From Jacaranda mimosifolia (Eukaryota > Streptophyta > Magnoliopsida > Lamiales > Bignoniaceae): a DNA stretch of 64,000 nucleotides. Numbering within the stretch: position 1 is the first letter of the stretch; each line of letters starts with the position of its first letter. The stretch lies in assembly GCA_018894105.1 (NCBI GenBank), contig CM032124.1:5999501-6063500 (forward strand). The letters are read 5' to 3'. The notes under the pieces are model-generated. The model saw nothing but the letters and a program-made list of their open reading frames with translations, searched no databases and was not told where the DNA came from. The position numbers were made by a program, and so were the translations under genes. Shown in pieces: positions 12,201 through 25,526 of this stretch.

Positions 12201-13304
12201 AAGTACTCTCTTTGTTTTTTATATGGAAATCAGAAGGATTGGGTTATGGAATTTTACAGGAGAGAAATCTTCCTATATGCGACGAGATACAATTTGATAT
12301 TTTATCAAGTAGGACATCTATTAATTCATTCTGAATTTCCTTTGTTCAATAATACTTTTAGATTATATATACTTTGTTCAATTTAAATGTGCATTTACTT
12401 TCAATACTTATTTTAATACAATAGTCTTTGTTTAGATTTACATATTTTGTCATGAAATATCCAAAAATTTGTGGTACACAGCATTATTGTTGATATGATG
12501 CTTGTTGAACAAGGAGAAAAACCTGCATAACTAAAGACCTAACTAAAAAAAGCTTTGATCCCCAATGCTGAACTATGTATCCCTCATGATGATTTGAAAA
12601 TTATTAGAGAAGTTGTTCACAAATATATTACCTGGGAACTAGCTAATGTACCTATGAGACTTTGCTTCTCTTTTCTATTCCAATAATTTAGTATAAGTTT
12701 AGAAGAAATTATGATTTAATACTAGTTTATGATTGATTTGGTCTTGTTGCAGGTCATAGAGATAAGATAGAAGATATTGTATATGTGGACATCTTTTCAC
12801 AACTACTTGGTCAACTAGTTTTTTTATCAATGAAGATGTACTTCCTTTAAGTTTTTTTTTATCATTGATGATGTATTTTTCCTCTAGCTTCCATACTATG
12901 ATAAGTACTTATTAATTTGAAAAACAATATATGTAATCCTTTGCTTATGTATTTTGTATTGTGTTGATGGGATATGTTATATATGATCATGATATGTTAT
13001 TTGATTTTTAATGAAAAATTTATTATGAGTATGATTTCTATATTTTCATTAGAGGATTGTGGTTATTGTGGATTTTTAGTGTTCTTATTTAACAATGATA
13101 TAGAGATTTCTTAATTCCAAAAAAATAAAGAATAATTATTGTAAAATTAAGAAAAATATATTGAAAGTATTTACTACACTAAAGCAACCTTACCCAATGG
13201 ACTTTGAACTATTTTTAGTTTATTTGGTATGAATATTAAGTATAACATAAGTAGCTTTCTCTAAAATCACCTAATCCTTACCAAAAAAATATATGTTATT
13301 TTAT
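9294..13304. other. Gene-poor AT-rich intergenic DNA
   Basis: Several kilobases of AT-rich sequence with scattered short ORFs and no family resemblance. A (TG)n run sits at about 11523-11538. A stretch at 12.2-12.8 kb has slightly longer open frames and could be transposon debris, but nothing was recognised. Confidence 0.5.
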
Positions 13305-13455
13305 TTGCTACAGGCTATTTTCCATAGCAAAGTTTTGGTCACGGCTATATTTTTAGTACAACACCAAATCCGTAGAAAAAGCCCTTTTGCTACAGATTTT
13401 GGTTGTTGCTACACATTTTGAAGTGAAGTAATAGGCCTTTTTGTTGTAGTAAAGG
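13305..13455. mobile_element. CACTA-like transposon terminus (fragment)
   Basis: The minus strand reads TACTACAACAAAAAGGCC followed by repeated blocks such as TGTAGCAACA and CTGTAGCAAAA. This resembles a CACTA/EnSpm terminus (CACTACAA...) with its sub-terminal repeats. The opposite end and a target duplication were not found, so it is called a fragment. Confidence 0.4.
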
Positions 13456-16400
13456 TAGGGAATTAGGATTTTGAGAGTCCTACAAATTGAAATAGACTAA
13501 TATGTATCTTGGGACATACAAGTACATCAATAAAAAGTTCTTTTGATTTCTCTTTTTATAAGGAAAACTCTTTTCTTTTAACTCTATTATTTCAAAACTT
13601 GCATAAACAAACTTAAAAATTAATTCATTCATTAATTAAATCAAACTCATATATATAATCCTGAATACTTGCACGATGTTTGTGGACCTAAAAAGCACAA
13701 GAATTTTGTAAATTTTTTCTTGCATGTTAAAGCATTTGGAAGTAAGTGGGTCATTGATGCTCCCAATAAAACTATACATTCTTTGGAAGGAAATGCCAAA
13801 CGGGGATTTAATTAAGAAGAGATGATTAACCTTAAGGGACAATAAAGAGATTGATGGTTTGAAATATCCAGAGAAAGCTAAGCACAAGATAATCATATAG
13901 GTGGGGCCTGTCCAGATTTCAGTGGGCACCAAATAATCATATAAACCAAACCCTTTTTGAATTTAATTAAAGTTAAGAAAATCAATGAATAAATAAATAA
14001 AGCCTCTTTTTTGTTCAATGTTAGCTACTTTTGAGTAGAATTATTGAAAATCTTGGTCATGTTGCCCTTAGAATTACTAACATATGATCATCTAATATGT
14101 TGTATTTAGATTGAAGATATTTGACAGATAATAATTTAAAATTCATAATAAAGAACTTATATATTATATATACTTGTTAATTTGAATAATTTTGAGTTAT
14201 TATTTAATTGGGACCAAGAAAAAAAAAACCCTGCTTACTTTGTTAAAATTTGAAAAAAAGGATAGTTTGATGTGATAGTTTTTAAAAATCAACTTGGTGG
14301 AATCCATTGTTCCAAATATCAGGGCTTAAATCATCAAACTGCTTTCTAATGATTCAGATTACATCATTATCAATTCGTTTCCTTCTATTTATGCCAAGAA
14401 AAAACTCAACAATCCCTTGATCAAAATCAAAGAACTCCTATAATTAAATAATTAAGCCATTAATTGATCAATTTTCTTAGCACCTTCTTAAATATTAATT
14501 TTTGCACATCTTAGAATAACTCACTACAAATCCACAGTTCCAAAGATGTGGATGCAATCTGCATCTGTAAAAAGTTATGATCAGAAAAGGTTTCAAAGGG
14601 ATAAACTGGAAAAAGAAAAAATAAAATTATTATACATAAAAAAAAATAGCGATATATATACTGCATGAATTGATACTCCAATACAAAATCCTCTCAAATT
14701 TCTCTCACACTCATAATTAATTAACAGCGCCAAAGCTGCTAGTCCATATGCATACTGCAGTACAACTACAGAAAAACAAAAATCCAACACAAATTAATAA
14801 CATATATATATATATAGAATATAGAATCTAATATAAGAATAAAACTAAGTACTCTTGATCGGACCAGGAGTGCTTGATTCCCCTTTTCATACTCATCATC
14901 ATGGGAGCAGCTGGATATATAACCATCCAATATATGACATTTTCATCAGAAAACAAGTCATCCCAGATCACGAAAATGGAAGAACAAAGCTGAATTCTTC
15001 ATATTTGACGAAGAATAATAAGTATCTACATACATACACATTGTACAGATCAAGAAAATGTGTTTTTGTGTGTGAGTGTGTGTGTGTGTGTTTTGTGTTT
15101 ATCTTTATGTTTATGTATGTATATATATGCATGTGGGCATATATATAGTGTAAAGCCCTCAACTTGTATATGTACATATAGTGTGTGTATTTGTGTGTGT
15201 GTGTGTATATACACAATACGCATGCAGGGTTTTTGCTCTTTAATGTACATAGTGAAGGACACGTTTCCACAAGACAGTGAAAGGGGCAAGGAAAGAAATT
15301 AAGGTGATTTTTTTCATATGTATGTTGTCCTAAAGTTAGGGTTCTTTTTTTCAAAAAAAGTGGATTTGTAAGGCAAAATCCATAATCAATTCCAAAAAGG
15401 GTCTTTTTTCTCAGCTGTGATTGAAAATTTGGATCTTTATGTTTTCTTTTTTTGGTAAAGCATTCTTGCGAAAAGGAGATTTGTCATCTACTCCATATGT
15501 TATGTCTCTCTTCCAACCCTCAACCTTATTCACATTTTTAACAATCTTTTTGACTCCTACCATCTTTGTATGTGGTTCATTAATCATGCTTTTTTGCCCA
15601 ATTTGAAGGGACTTTTATGGAGCAAGTGATTTATACTAATATGTAGCTTATGAGAAGTTTACATTTCAAGACGCGACAAGAGATATCATTAAATTTATGA
15701 TTTTTTTTAAAGAATTAATTTATATAAATTTGTGGTACGTAATGGGACATTGATTGTCTAGGAGTTTGAACATCTAGAAATCAAAAAGCTACAATTTTTA
15801 AAACATCATATATAGAGCGACACCTATAGCAATAATAGTTTATATCGTACTCATAATAATTCGATAAGAGACTTACTTAAAAGACATGAGGCAATTTGTG
15901 TGTGTCTCATTCTTTGACTAAAACACGCAAATGACAAGTTGAGAATTATCATTCATCATACTATATGTATATCTAGACACAGAAAATATATATAGTACCA
16001 TTATTAAATATATATTGAGAGGGAGGAAATGCCATTCATATTAAATGTGAAACCCTAATTTGGACATTGATAACATGATGACTGTACTATACCATTTTGC
16101 TTGTGTGCTCAAATATTCATCAATGCACAAATTGAGATCCCATATATTATTATTAGTGATCCAAGTATAGCACATCTATCATAGTTCCAAATAAAATACA
16201 ATTGTTATGAGAAATAAATTTTAGTCGCATGTTAAAATAATCAAATAAAATTTGAGTTATTTGCAGTTGAGGTAACAACTGCCCACTTATTTCAGTACTC
16301 ATCCCTAATACCATTAGAATGAAATATTTGGTCATATCCACATCGAATTTCTTCCCCAACTCCTACTTATATTTCTAACTAATTCCAAAGTTTTCACGTT

Positions 16401-17437
16401 GAATTTAAGTCAAACATTCGCTTTTCATAATTATTAATAGTGATTATTTGAGAAATCATCTAAGTGCTATTAGTTTTTTTAAAAGAAAACGTAGTGATAT
16501 AATATATATATATATATATATCGGTGGCGGTGGGAGTGGGGGTGGGGGTGTTCACATGGTTTCCCTGATCCTCTGGAGAGCAGTCTCTTTCGATCGGACG
16601 GTTAGTTTGTATCTTTCTTGCAGGTGGACCACGATAATACCCTACGTCTGAAACATGGAATCCCCACATTCCCACTAGGAGACCTTTGGGTTCTTCAATT
16701 GTCTACTATTGTAGAAAGCCACATTTAAGGGGGGGAAAAGCAAAGATGAATTGCACGCCTTCGTTTACAAAGTGCTCCGTGGGACCAAAGCCAATAAATA
16801 ATAGAACAATGGCCAGACTTCGCGTGGAAGACAATTCTACTGCACCTCCCAACTTATTCATTTATTTATTTTGAATTGAACTTGTGAAAGTCTAAATTTC
16901 ATCGGTTGAGTTTTGAATAATTTGATATAAATTGATCAAAGTAAGAAAGTGATAGTTCAAATTCAAGTCATGGTTGGAGTAGTTAATTGATTTAATGGCA
17001 TCGTTCTCATATTTATACATATAAAATATGAAATTGAAATTTTAACATGTGGTTGTGTTAATTAAAAGAAAAGGTTCAAGTCATTGGATTTTTTTCTAAA
17101 TATGGGTGATAACATACAAATAAAAATTACAATTATTTGTACTATAAGAATGAAAAAATAAATGTTGTATCATTATATATAAATGAACAAATAAATATTC
17201 CTTTTGTCGTTAAATTTTATTGAATTTATACTTGATATTTACTCTTTCAAATTTTGATTGGTTCAAAATTTTTAATTTTTGGATATTTGTTTGACTATTT
17301 TTTTATTATATTTGGGATGGTAAAATATAACAAGAAAATAAAAAATTAAAATTATATAATTCTTGATTTAATTTTTTATTTCCTAAGCAATTTATTTTCT
17401 TGGTTTGTTATCTTTTTTATCCAACATAAACTTATGC
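13456..17437. other. Intergenic DNA with simple repeats
   Basis: No gene was recognised. Microsatellites include (AT)n at about 14803-14813 and 16500-16521 and TG-rich tracts at about 15060-15110 and 15180-15208. A G-rich stretch at 16523-16550 (GGTGGGAGTGGGGGTGGGGG) is another possible G-quadruplex. Confidence 0.5.
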
Positions 17438-17965
17438 TTTTTTTTTAAATAAAAATTTTATTCATCATAAATCATTACATAACGCTTCCACAATAAAAGG
17501 ATGGGGGCCATTATAGTTCCAAAACCCATGACCAAATATAGAACTCGGGCCCCTAGCTATAGCATGGGCCCCTAAATATCACAGATCGTCTAACAAAAGA
17601 AATTTGAAGATGAACTAGTTCTTCTTTAAGCTTTCTACAATTATCAAAAACCAAATCAAGAGAATAAAGAAACTCTCTACTGCTATTTATCAATTCAACT
17701 ACTTCTTGTGAATCAGATTCTAGGATCACTTTTTGAAATTCTAATTATTTTATCCAACTCAATGCTTCACGAATTCCTAAACATTCGGCTAAACACACCT
17801 CAAAACACTCAAAGTCGCGAACAACCCGTCCACATCGAACATATCTTTATTCTTAAAGATTGTTGCATCAACATTAACCTTGATCCACACGTTGGCTTAG
17901 TCCATCCTTAATAGTTCTTTCATCAACAGCAAGATTGCATCTGTCCCAAGCCTACCCCCACTGGG

Positions 17966-18295
17966 TTAGGATGAAACAGCAAATTGGAGAATATCGTTCA
18001 CCTGCTTTGTTTTCTCCTTCCAAACAATATCATTTTGGTTATTCCATAGGCTCCAGTATATCATCAATGCCAACGCACATAGCTGAGTTAAGCACGATGA
18101 GAAGATTAGGTTTAACCAGTCACTTACCCAGCTACTTGTACCTCGAATCAAACCCATATTTGAAAGTGTCCAGACTTCTTTAGCCACTAGACAGTCAACA
18201 AGGATGCGCATATTTGATTCATTCGCCATCCCACAAATCAGGCAGAGGCTGTCAACATCAACATGCTTACCTTTTAACTTGATCTTTGTTGGCAA
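17966..18295 (-). pseudogene. LINE zf-RVT (RT zinc-binding) remnant
   Basis: The translation has the spaced Cys and aromatic pattern of the zinc-binding domain that follows the RT in plant LINEs (DSLCLICGMANESNMRILVDC, then VWTLSNMG and IYWSLWNNQNDIVWKEK). It is open for 109 residues, but its flanks in the element are broken. Confidence 0.75.
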
Positions 18296-19224
18296 ACAAT
18301 TTTAGGCTGCCCTCCAAGCTATAATCTTGACTTTTGAGGGAACTAATGCCTTTCAAAGCTTAGTCCAAAAAGATGGCTAGTCATTTTGCATATTATTCAT
18401 TTAAGCTAGGTACTTGTAAGCGTTTCTAGCTGAATATTAGCCTGATTTATCCTTACTCTAGTACCAACAATCTTCCATGTAAGCCAAGCTAATCAGAATC
18501 TGAAGTATAAGTTCCTTATCTTTCATTGAATATTTTATCTACCAGACTAATGTTCCACTCTTTCCTTCTATGATCTATTATGTCTGCCACCCTCATATTT
18601 CTCTGATTCTCAACCACATTCGAGGTAACATATATATAACTCATGTGGCAACCAGGGGTTAGCCATGATTTTTATGTTTAAACTACTGCCAACTCTCATT
18701 CTGCAGCCCTCTTTGAGAAGCTTTTGCTCCGCCATGAGACTCCGCTAGACATAGCTTGGATTTGATCTTATTTGAGCTCCCAGCGGAGAGCAACTAGATA
18801 AATACTGGGCGTTAAAAATCGTGGTAACAAGGGAGCTTAGTTTCATTAGAAATCTCCAGATTTGTCGTCCTAACATAGCTAAGTTGAATTCATGCACTTT
18901 TTGAAATCCAAGCCCCCCACAGGCTCTAGGATAACTCAATATTTTCTAACTAAGCCTTCTAATTTCTCTTATTTCAGTGCTACCAGAATTCCACCAAAAC
19001 TTGTTCATCATTTTTTCCAATTCGGAGAAAAGATCAAGAGGTAACAAATACACATTGATTTCATAATTAGGAACCACCTAAGCCACTAATTTTAGCATAC
19101 TCCATTCCCTCTCTTGAAAAAATTTTCCTATTCCAACCTAGGATTCTTTTCCAGACTTTTTTGTTGATGAATGCAAAAACTTCCTTCTTTTTCCTTCTTA
19201 TAAAAGTCGAGAGTCCCAAGTATA

Positions 19225-21785
19225 AACCTTGTCAAAATTCATCGATGACAGCAACATGCTTCAACTTAACAGACTTCAACAAAATTACTATATACATGCC
19301 ACAAGTCGCCCCGTAACATTCAACATAATATATACATGTTGCGAGTCTTTAATTCAAACTTAACCTATCACCACCTTTCTAAATCATAACATAATGTCCA
19401 AGTAAACCCATAAGCACATATAAACACCTATTCTATTACAAAATATTTTCTCCAATCCAAGCCTGAAGTCCATGTCCATCACCTATCCCTTTCTAGGAAA
19501 AGCAAGAACGATACGGAAAGGTAAGTCCAAAGGACTTAGTAAGGGATAAAATTCAGTATTAGATCAGGAGGGCTCTATTGAAGAAGAAATAATTCAACAG
19601 ATTATAGACTATTAACACAATGCAAACAGAACATGAACGTGTCAGAAATACAAGCATTATCAAATTCAGCAAATAAGAACCTCTCATACCTTATTGGTCC
19701 ATGAATGGAATACGAATAGTCGAAATAAAGCAACCCAAGCAACATATGCAATCCAACAAATCATAGCATAACATGAATATTAGATTCTCCTTATTCCATC
19801 CAAACTAAACATACCCAAGCATGACAGCTTGGTACATGGCAGATGCCCAGGAGTATCCCTAGCACATCGTGATACCCAAGGGGACCCCCAGCGTATCACT
19901 GACACCAAGTAAGTATCCCCCAGCCTGTCCCATATACCCAAGCATTCAGCTAGGATTGGCACTCGGCCTAACAAGTCTCCGTATATATCATGTATCAAAA
20001 AACTGATTGCCAACAAGGCCATATAATGTTGTACTAGACAAATCAAATGTGCCGGCAAGGCAACAAATAACAACACAAGGTGATACAAATCTATCAATAA
20101 GGACAATCAATAACATACAGAACAAACTTAAATAGCTGACAAGGCCAACATATGATACACAAAACAAGTGCAAACTAATCGGTCTCAAATAAAACAACAA
20201 AAGTTCTATGCACCAGAACAGATATGTTAAGTTCTTATCATAAGCAAAATCAATGAAACAAATCCTCACAGGGGTATGCGGATCGACTAACAGATAGCAA
20301 GAATTCAAACATATCACAGAATCCAAGAATCAAGATTTAGTTACAAAACAAGTGCAAGTTCAACATACACAAAGGTGTATCACAACCAACATATAGGTTT
20401 ATACAACAAGTGTCAAATTTGTAGACCCTCACAGAGCATACAAAACAAATACCTGAGAGGTTAAACCCTCACCTTAAAAACCTCAGAAATACTATCACAG
20501 CCTATTGGTCCGCAAGACCCAGCTCCTCGGCACCTAATCAAAATAGTAGGTTCACTGTCAAAATCCTCATTCGACCCTATAAATACAATGATATAGATAA
20601 CAATCTAAAATTGAGAATTATTCGATTAATATGATAGTTTAGGGTTTGTTTCAATATTCGCATTAAAGAATACGCTAATTACGCCGTTATTATGGGAATA
20701 TTTATGAGATTCATATTAGTTCCGGTAAAGAGATATAATCAGGTCCTTAATTACATAATTAACCTCACAATGTTATACTAAGTCAATAATAACAGTCTAA
20801 TTATCTTTAATAATCCAATTTTATCACTTAGGTCTTAATTCATAAATTAGGATTTTAATACTCCAATTAACTGTATTAACCCAAAATTATCATATAATAA
20901 TACAAATTCGAGCCCACTAAATTATATAAATACACATGCATGGCATATATCCAAATCCTATATCAAATTCTTCATTTCTCTCGACATAACACAAGATTCG
21001 ATAGAAATAAACAGTACAAAACCTTAACCCAAATCCCAGTTGTTTACCCAAAATGTCCTTATCGGGACTCCAAAATCACGAACCAATGCCACACGCACGA
21101 TTGCTGCGACAAGGCGAAGAAACTACCTCAGCGCCATTGTCACCACTGCCGCCGAAATAAATGCTCGCCACCACCACTAATCAACGGCTTTCAGCACATC
21201 TAACAAAATGCCCACATCAAAGTTGTTGCGCCACCACTCGCCGCCGTCATCTGTTTCTTCAATTTCGCTGTCACTAGGGGTCGAAACTCATAATCAAGCG
21301 CACCAATCTATTCCTTGAGCTGAACCTAACACAAAACTCCACCCATGATGCAGTTTCTGCCGCTGCTCCACTGTGCCCGTCACTCAGCATCGTCGACCAG
21401 TTTTCAACTCCAAAATTCCAGTGGTCTACCAGAGAAGAGGCCTTGCATGTGATATTAATGTGATCTTGGAGACGGAATGCTTTTTGGTCGGGTTGATTTT
21501 TGAAAATGGGCAGTCGCCGGAGAGGGTAAAGGTGGATATGTGGGGAGAAATTGAAGAAAAATGAGGGGTGAAATACTACATATAGAACCATTTCTGAAAT
21601 TCTAAATTGACCCCTAATACTTTCTTCCAGCTTCCACTTAGGTCCTCCAGAAATCATTCATCTTCAATTCAGTCCCTAAACTTCCTTAGTGCCTAATATT
21701 CACCCAGTTGATCAAAAATATTCTCAATTTGACCCACAAAACTTCCAAATATTGATCAATTAGGTTTCCTCAAAGAGCTTTTTGA
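19225..21785 (-). mobile_element. LTR-retrotransposon-type sequence inserted in the LINE
   Basis: The LINE reading is lost after SSNMNLLQKAL at about 21785 and resumes at YLGLSTFIRRK at about 19222, so this block looks like an insertion. Read on the minus strand it has no protein and resembles the solo LTR at 58292-62150: both contain ACTAAGTC-TTTGGACTTAC, a region with repeated TTTGG/GGGTCAA phrases near the start, and GC-rich Ala/Gly-type sequence. Clean TG...CA ends and a target duplication were not found, so it may be a truncated LTR. Confidence 0.5.
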
Positions 21786-21792
21786 AGTAGAT

Positions 21793-22578
21793 TCATGTTG
21801 GAACTGAACATGATTTTGGATTTTCCCACATTAATGGTCTATCCAAATACTCACTCATAGTTTTTAATAATGTTAGCAATACATGACACTTCAGAGGAAT
21901 TTGCTTTAAGAAATGACAGATTGTCATCAGCAAAAAAGATATGCTATATTGCTGACGCTCCACGAGCAACCCTAATCCCATAGATCATAGCTTGAGCAAG
22001 ACAATCACTCAAGGCTAATGATAATCCCTTAGCACCAATAATGAAGAGATACGGAGATAATGAATCTCCTTGACGAAGGCCACATTGAGAGATAATTGGT
22101 CTAATCAAGTCATTTCCTTAAACAACTTTATATGTTATTGATATTGATTTGATACACATACACATCAAGTCAACCCATCCCCTACAAAAGCTTATTTTCA
22201 GCATAATATGCTCCAAGTAGCTCCACTCCATTCGATCATAGGCCTTACTGATGTCTGCCTTAAGAGCCACAAAGCCTTTCTTTCCTTGCCTCTTTCTTCG
22301 TAAGTAGTACATTACCTCATATAGAATAAGAACATTATCTGTGATTAATCTCCCTGAAACAAAAGCACTCTGGGCTTTAGAGATGATATCAATAGCACTT
22401 TCTTCAGTCGATTGGCAACGACCTTCGAGACAATTTTATAAAACATGTTACATAATGAAATAAGCTTGAGATCAGTCGTGTAAGAAGGCTCATGCTTCTT
22501 TGGGATGAGAATAATTATCGTATCGTTTAAACCTTCTGGCGATGTTGCTGACTTAAGATAAGAAAGACAAGCATCCAC
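21793..22578 (-). pseudogene. LINE reverse transcriptase remnant
   Basis: Two open fragments carry RT motifs: ILIPKKHEPSYTTDLKLISL (an altered form of the usual PKxxxP..xxDxRPISL block) and KADISKAYDRMEW (the first catalytic Asp block). In a shifted frame, FFADDNLSFLKANSSE carries the catalytic ADD box. The pieces are separated by stops and frameshifts, so no active enzyme is expected. Confidence 0.8.
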
Positions 22579-25468
22579 AATATCTTTTCCTACAACTGGC
22601 CAAAAATTTTAGAAAAAACTTGGACTCATACATTAATTTTGGGAGCTTTATCTCTGTGCATCTGAAATAACGTTGTTTTGATTTCTTCTGGAGTGAATTC
22701 CATCAAAAGAAATGGTTTTATTCCTCTTTGATCATACATTAAACATATTGAAGAATTGGCTCCTTAATACATTCAGAGGAGAATAAATTCTGAAAATATT
22801 CCGTCACAACCTTATCTAAACCAAATTCTCAGGTCTGCCAAACACCCTAGTCATCCTTTAGCCGTGTAAACAAATTCTTTCTTTCCACATTGGCAACTGA
22901 GTGGAAGAATTTTGTATTGAAATCCCCTTCCTTCAACCAAAAAATTTTGGCCCTTCGCTTCTAGAACAATTCACGTTGTTGAAGCACCTCACAGAAACTA
23001 TATTTTGAATCATAGAATGCAATAACCAAGGAAGCATCCCTTGACCATACGGACTAGACATTTTTCTTTTGAGGCATTCCATTTGATCCTTAAAATTTCT
23101 GTTAATTCGACATGCCTATTTCTGCAAATCAATAACACAATTCTCAATTCTTATTTGAATAGTGATACTCCTATTGTGTGACCAACTCTCCCCTACAATT
23201 TGTGAGCATCATTCTTCCTACAACCAAAAATTTTCAAAATGGAGCCGTCAATTTCGAGCCGTACTATCATGGCTAGTTGTTTCAATAAGGATAGGATAGT
23301 GATTGGAAGATGTGAATTCAATGTTTGTAACTCAATAATTTCTAAACAAACTAATTCAACTGGGGCCTGCAATAGCTCGATCAAGCTTTTCTTCCACCCA
23401 ATTATCACCATCTCTCCTTTTTTTCGAAGTAAATGGATACCTAATCATCCCCAAATCCACCAAGCCACATCTAGGATAACATTTCTGAATTCCTCTATTA
23501 GGTAATGTGGGTGAGGCGTCAAGCCTCTTTTCTCCAACTCCATCAGATTATCATTAAAATCACTAGCGCACAACTATGGTAGTTGCAACCTCGAAGCAAG
23601 GAGTTGGAGGAGATCCTAAGACTCCCTGCGTTTAAACCGATCAAGTATCCTGTAAAATCCAATAAACCTTAATGTCTGCATACCATTAAGTCGAACCTTA
23701 ATGTCAATATGGTTTCCTGGGTATTCCAGCAACTTAACATCATTCTGGTGTTTCCATAATAAGGCTAGACCAAATAGCAAGTTACAAATCGGCCTTCATA
23801 GCCAAGCTGAGATTTTAGGCCCTGAAGGTGAGGCCCAAAAGATAAGGTTACGACAAGGAAAATTAAATGGGGCTTCTTAGTAGTCATAATGTCCTTAAGG
23901 ACATAAATTGCACGTGGGTTGCCAAGCCCACGACAATTCCAGCATAAAGAAGTCATAGGCAAGCCTGGAATCTAGAACCTACCTCTAATTCATTATTTGA
24001 GCCCACTTTCTGAAATTATCCATCTACGTTCCTAAAACACTTGGATCTATGTTCTCCAAATCTCCCTCTGTAATTTCATCCATCCGGCATCGTTTTGTGT
24101 AATTAATAATCACTCCGTCATTCTCTATTACTTTTCCTCTAGAAGATCTTCTTCTTACCAATTGTGTATTGTTGTTATGCAATTCTCCTAATGTCACTCT
24201 AGATATTCTAACTCTTTCTGTAATCTCACCCTGAAGATTGTCCACGATTTCCTTTTCTTTTGCAATTGCCAAAATTTTCGCCCTCAATGATGGGCTTTCC
24301 TTATCCATTTGTGGTTCACTATCCCTCATCTCTGTCGTATCGGTTCTCACCTCCAGCAGATCCTACCAAGCCATTCTTCTCCTATGTGAACTTGAACCTT
24401 CTTACTGGGGAGCGCGTAACCAGGCTGCATACGCCTTGTCAATATTTACACGTGGATTATCAAAGACAATTTCACATAACTTTTAACTATAACATATTTT
24501 GCCACAAACAAAACAAAATGTAGGCAGTCTTTCATTCTTGAAATTTATCCAAATCTAATCTCCACTAGCCTTTTTTATTTTTGTTCTTTGTTTCAACAGT
24601 TGACGGACATCCTCTTCTACTTGGATTCTCATGTATGTTTTTCATACAGCACCAAAGTTGTTTTGGTCCGATTCAATATAGTTTTCAATATCATTTCCAA
24701 CTTCTTTGCAAATACCTTCAGATATAATGGTAAATCAAAAACGTGAACCCAAAATAATGCATGGAAAAACTAGATTTTCTGAGGCTAATCATATGGTTGT
24801 AAGTGCTTGCATAAGAGGATGTGATTACCAAAGGCTCAAGGTCCATTATCCAACATTCTCCTCATATCAATCTCATGAAAAAATTGGAAAAGATATAGAA
24901 TGTGACTGAGTTTCTCGATAAAAATCCCTTTGACACGCCTCCAAAGAGTTGTGGGAGTGTTCTTCATCACATTAAAATTAATCACCTGATCTATCAAAAA
25001 AAGACCCACGATCATTAAATGAAGGTTCGTGAGTGTAGGATATAGAATATCATCTATTTCCAGTCCTGCTTCCTTCTCGTCCTCAATTAAAATCTTCAAA
25101 AAATTATCCATAGCTTTGTGAGGATACTACTAAAAAGAACTAAACTTGTCAAAAAGACGAGAGAGAGCCCTTGTCACAAAGACTAGAGGTCAATTCCTAA
25201 TTCATTATTAGTTGAGGAAACTGAAGCCCAAGGAATTTTTGAGGTGTAAATTTGTTAAGTGTGCGTTTGTGTGTGTGGAAAGGAGTTTTTGTTTGTTGAA
25301 TTTGGAATAAATGTGTTGACTTTTCTGGGGTTCTTGTACTACAAAAGATAACAAAAAACTAAACTTAGAAATCTGGAGAAAAATGAAAATCCAACAACAC
25401 ACGGGTGTACGTAGCGGGACCGGACCCGGGCCAACCCGCATCCACAAACTCATTCTGGTCTAAAATCT

Positions 25469-25483
25469 AAACCCCTAAACCCT
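25469..25483 (+). promoter_or_regulatory. Telo-box-like repeat upstream of the BIR6-like gene
   Basis: AAACCCCTAAACCCT lies about 45 bp before the start codon. AAACCCTA telo-boxes are frequent near the transcription starts of plant genes for organelle and ribosome biogenesis. Confidence 0.3.
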
Positions 25484-25526
25484 TTCGAAGACCTCTAAGA
25501 CTTAACAGAGAATCCACAGAGCAGCC

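Larger units (their letters stand above)
17438..25175 (-). mobile_element. Decayed LINE (L1-type non-LTR retrotransposon)
   Basis: On the minus strand, fragments appear in the canonical plant LINE order: an ORF1 domain (DUF4283-like, LYLFQFFHEIDMRRML, about 25111-24836), a zinc-knuckle remnant (LPTFCFVCGK, about 24.5 kb), the endonuclease start (SLCWNCRGLGNPRA, about 23.95 kb), reverse transcriptase (ILIPKKHEPSYT, FVALKADISKAYDRMEW, FFADDNLSFLK, 22.6-21.8 kb), the post-RT region (YLGLSTFIRRKKKEVF, GGLGFQKVHEFNLAMLGRQ, 19.2-18.7 kb), an RT zinc-binding domain (LCLICGMANES, 18.3 kb) and RNase H-like remains at about 17.9 kb. Many stops and frameshifts show it is dead. A T-run on plus at 17438-17446 is probably the 3' poly(A) tail. 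LTR-type DNA interrupts it at about 19225-21785. Target duplications were not found. Confidence 0.85.

Noticed and set aside
14968..15354. His/Thr-rich ORFs around 15.0-15.3 kb on both strands
   Set aside because: They are translations of TG/CA and AT microsatellites.
20940..21203. Cys/His-rich ORF of 87 codons (possible zinc protein)
   Set aside because: Lies in LTR-type DNA inserted in the LINE; Cys and His residues show no spacing pattern.
17438..25175. Intact autonomous LINE
   Set aside because: Coding blocks are split by many stops and frameshifts and by a large insertion.
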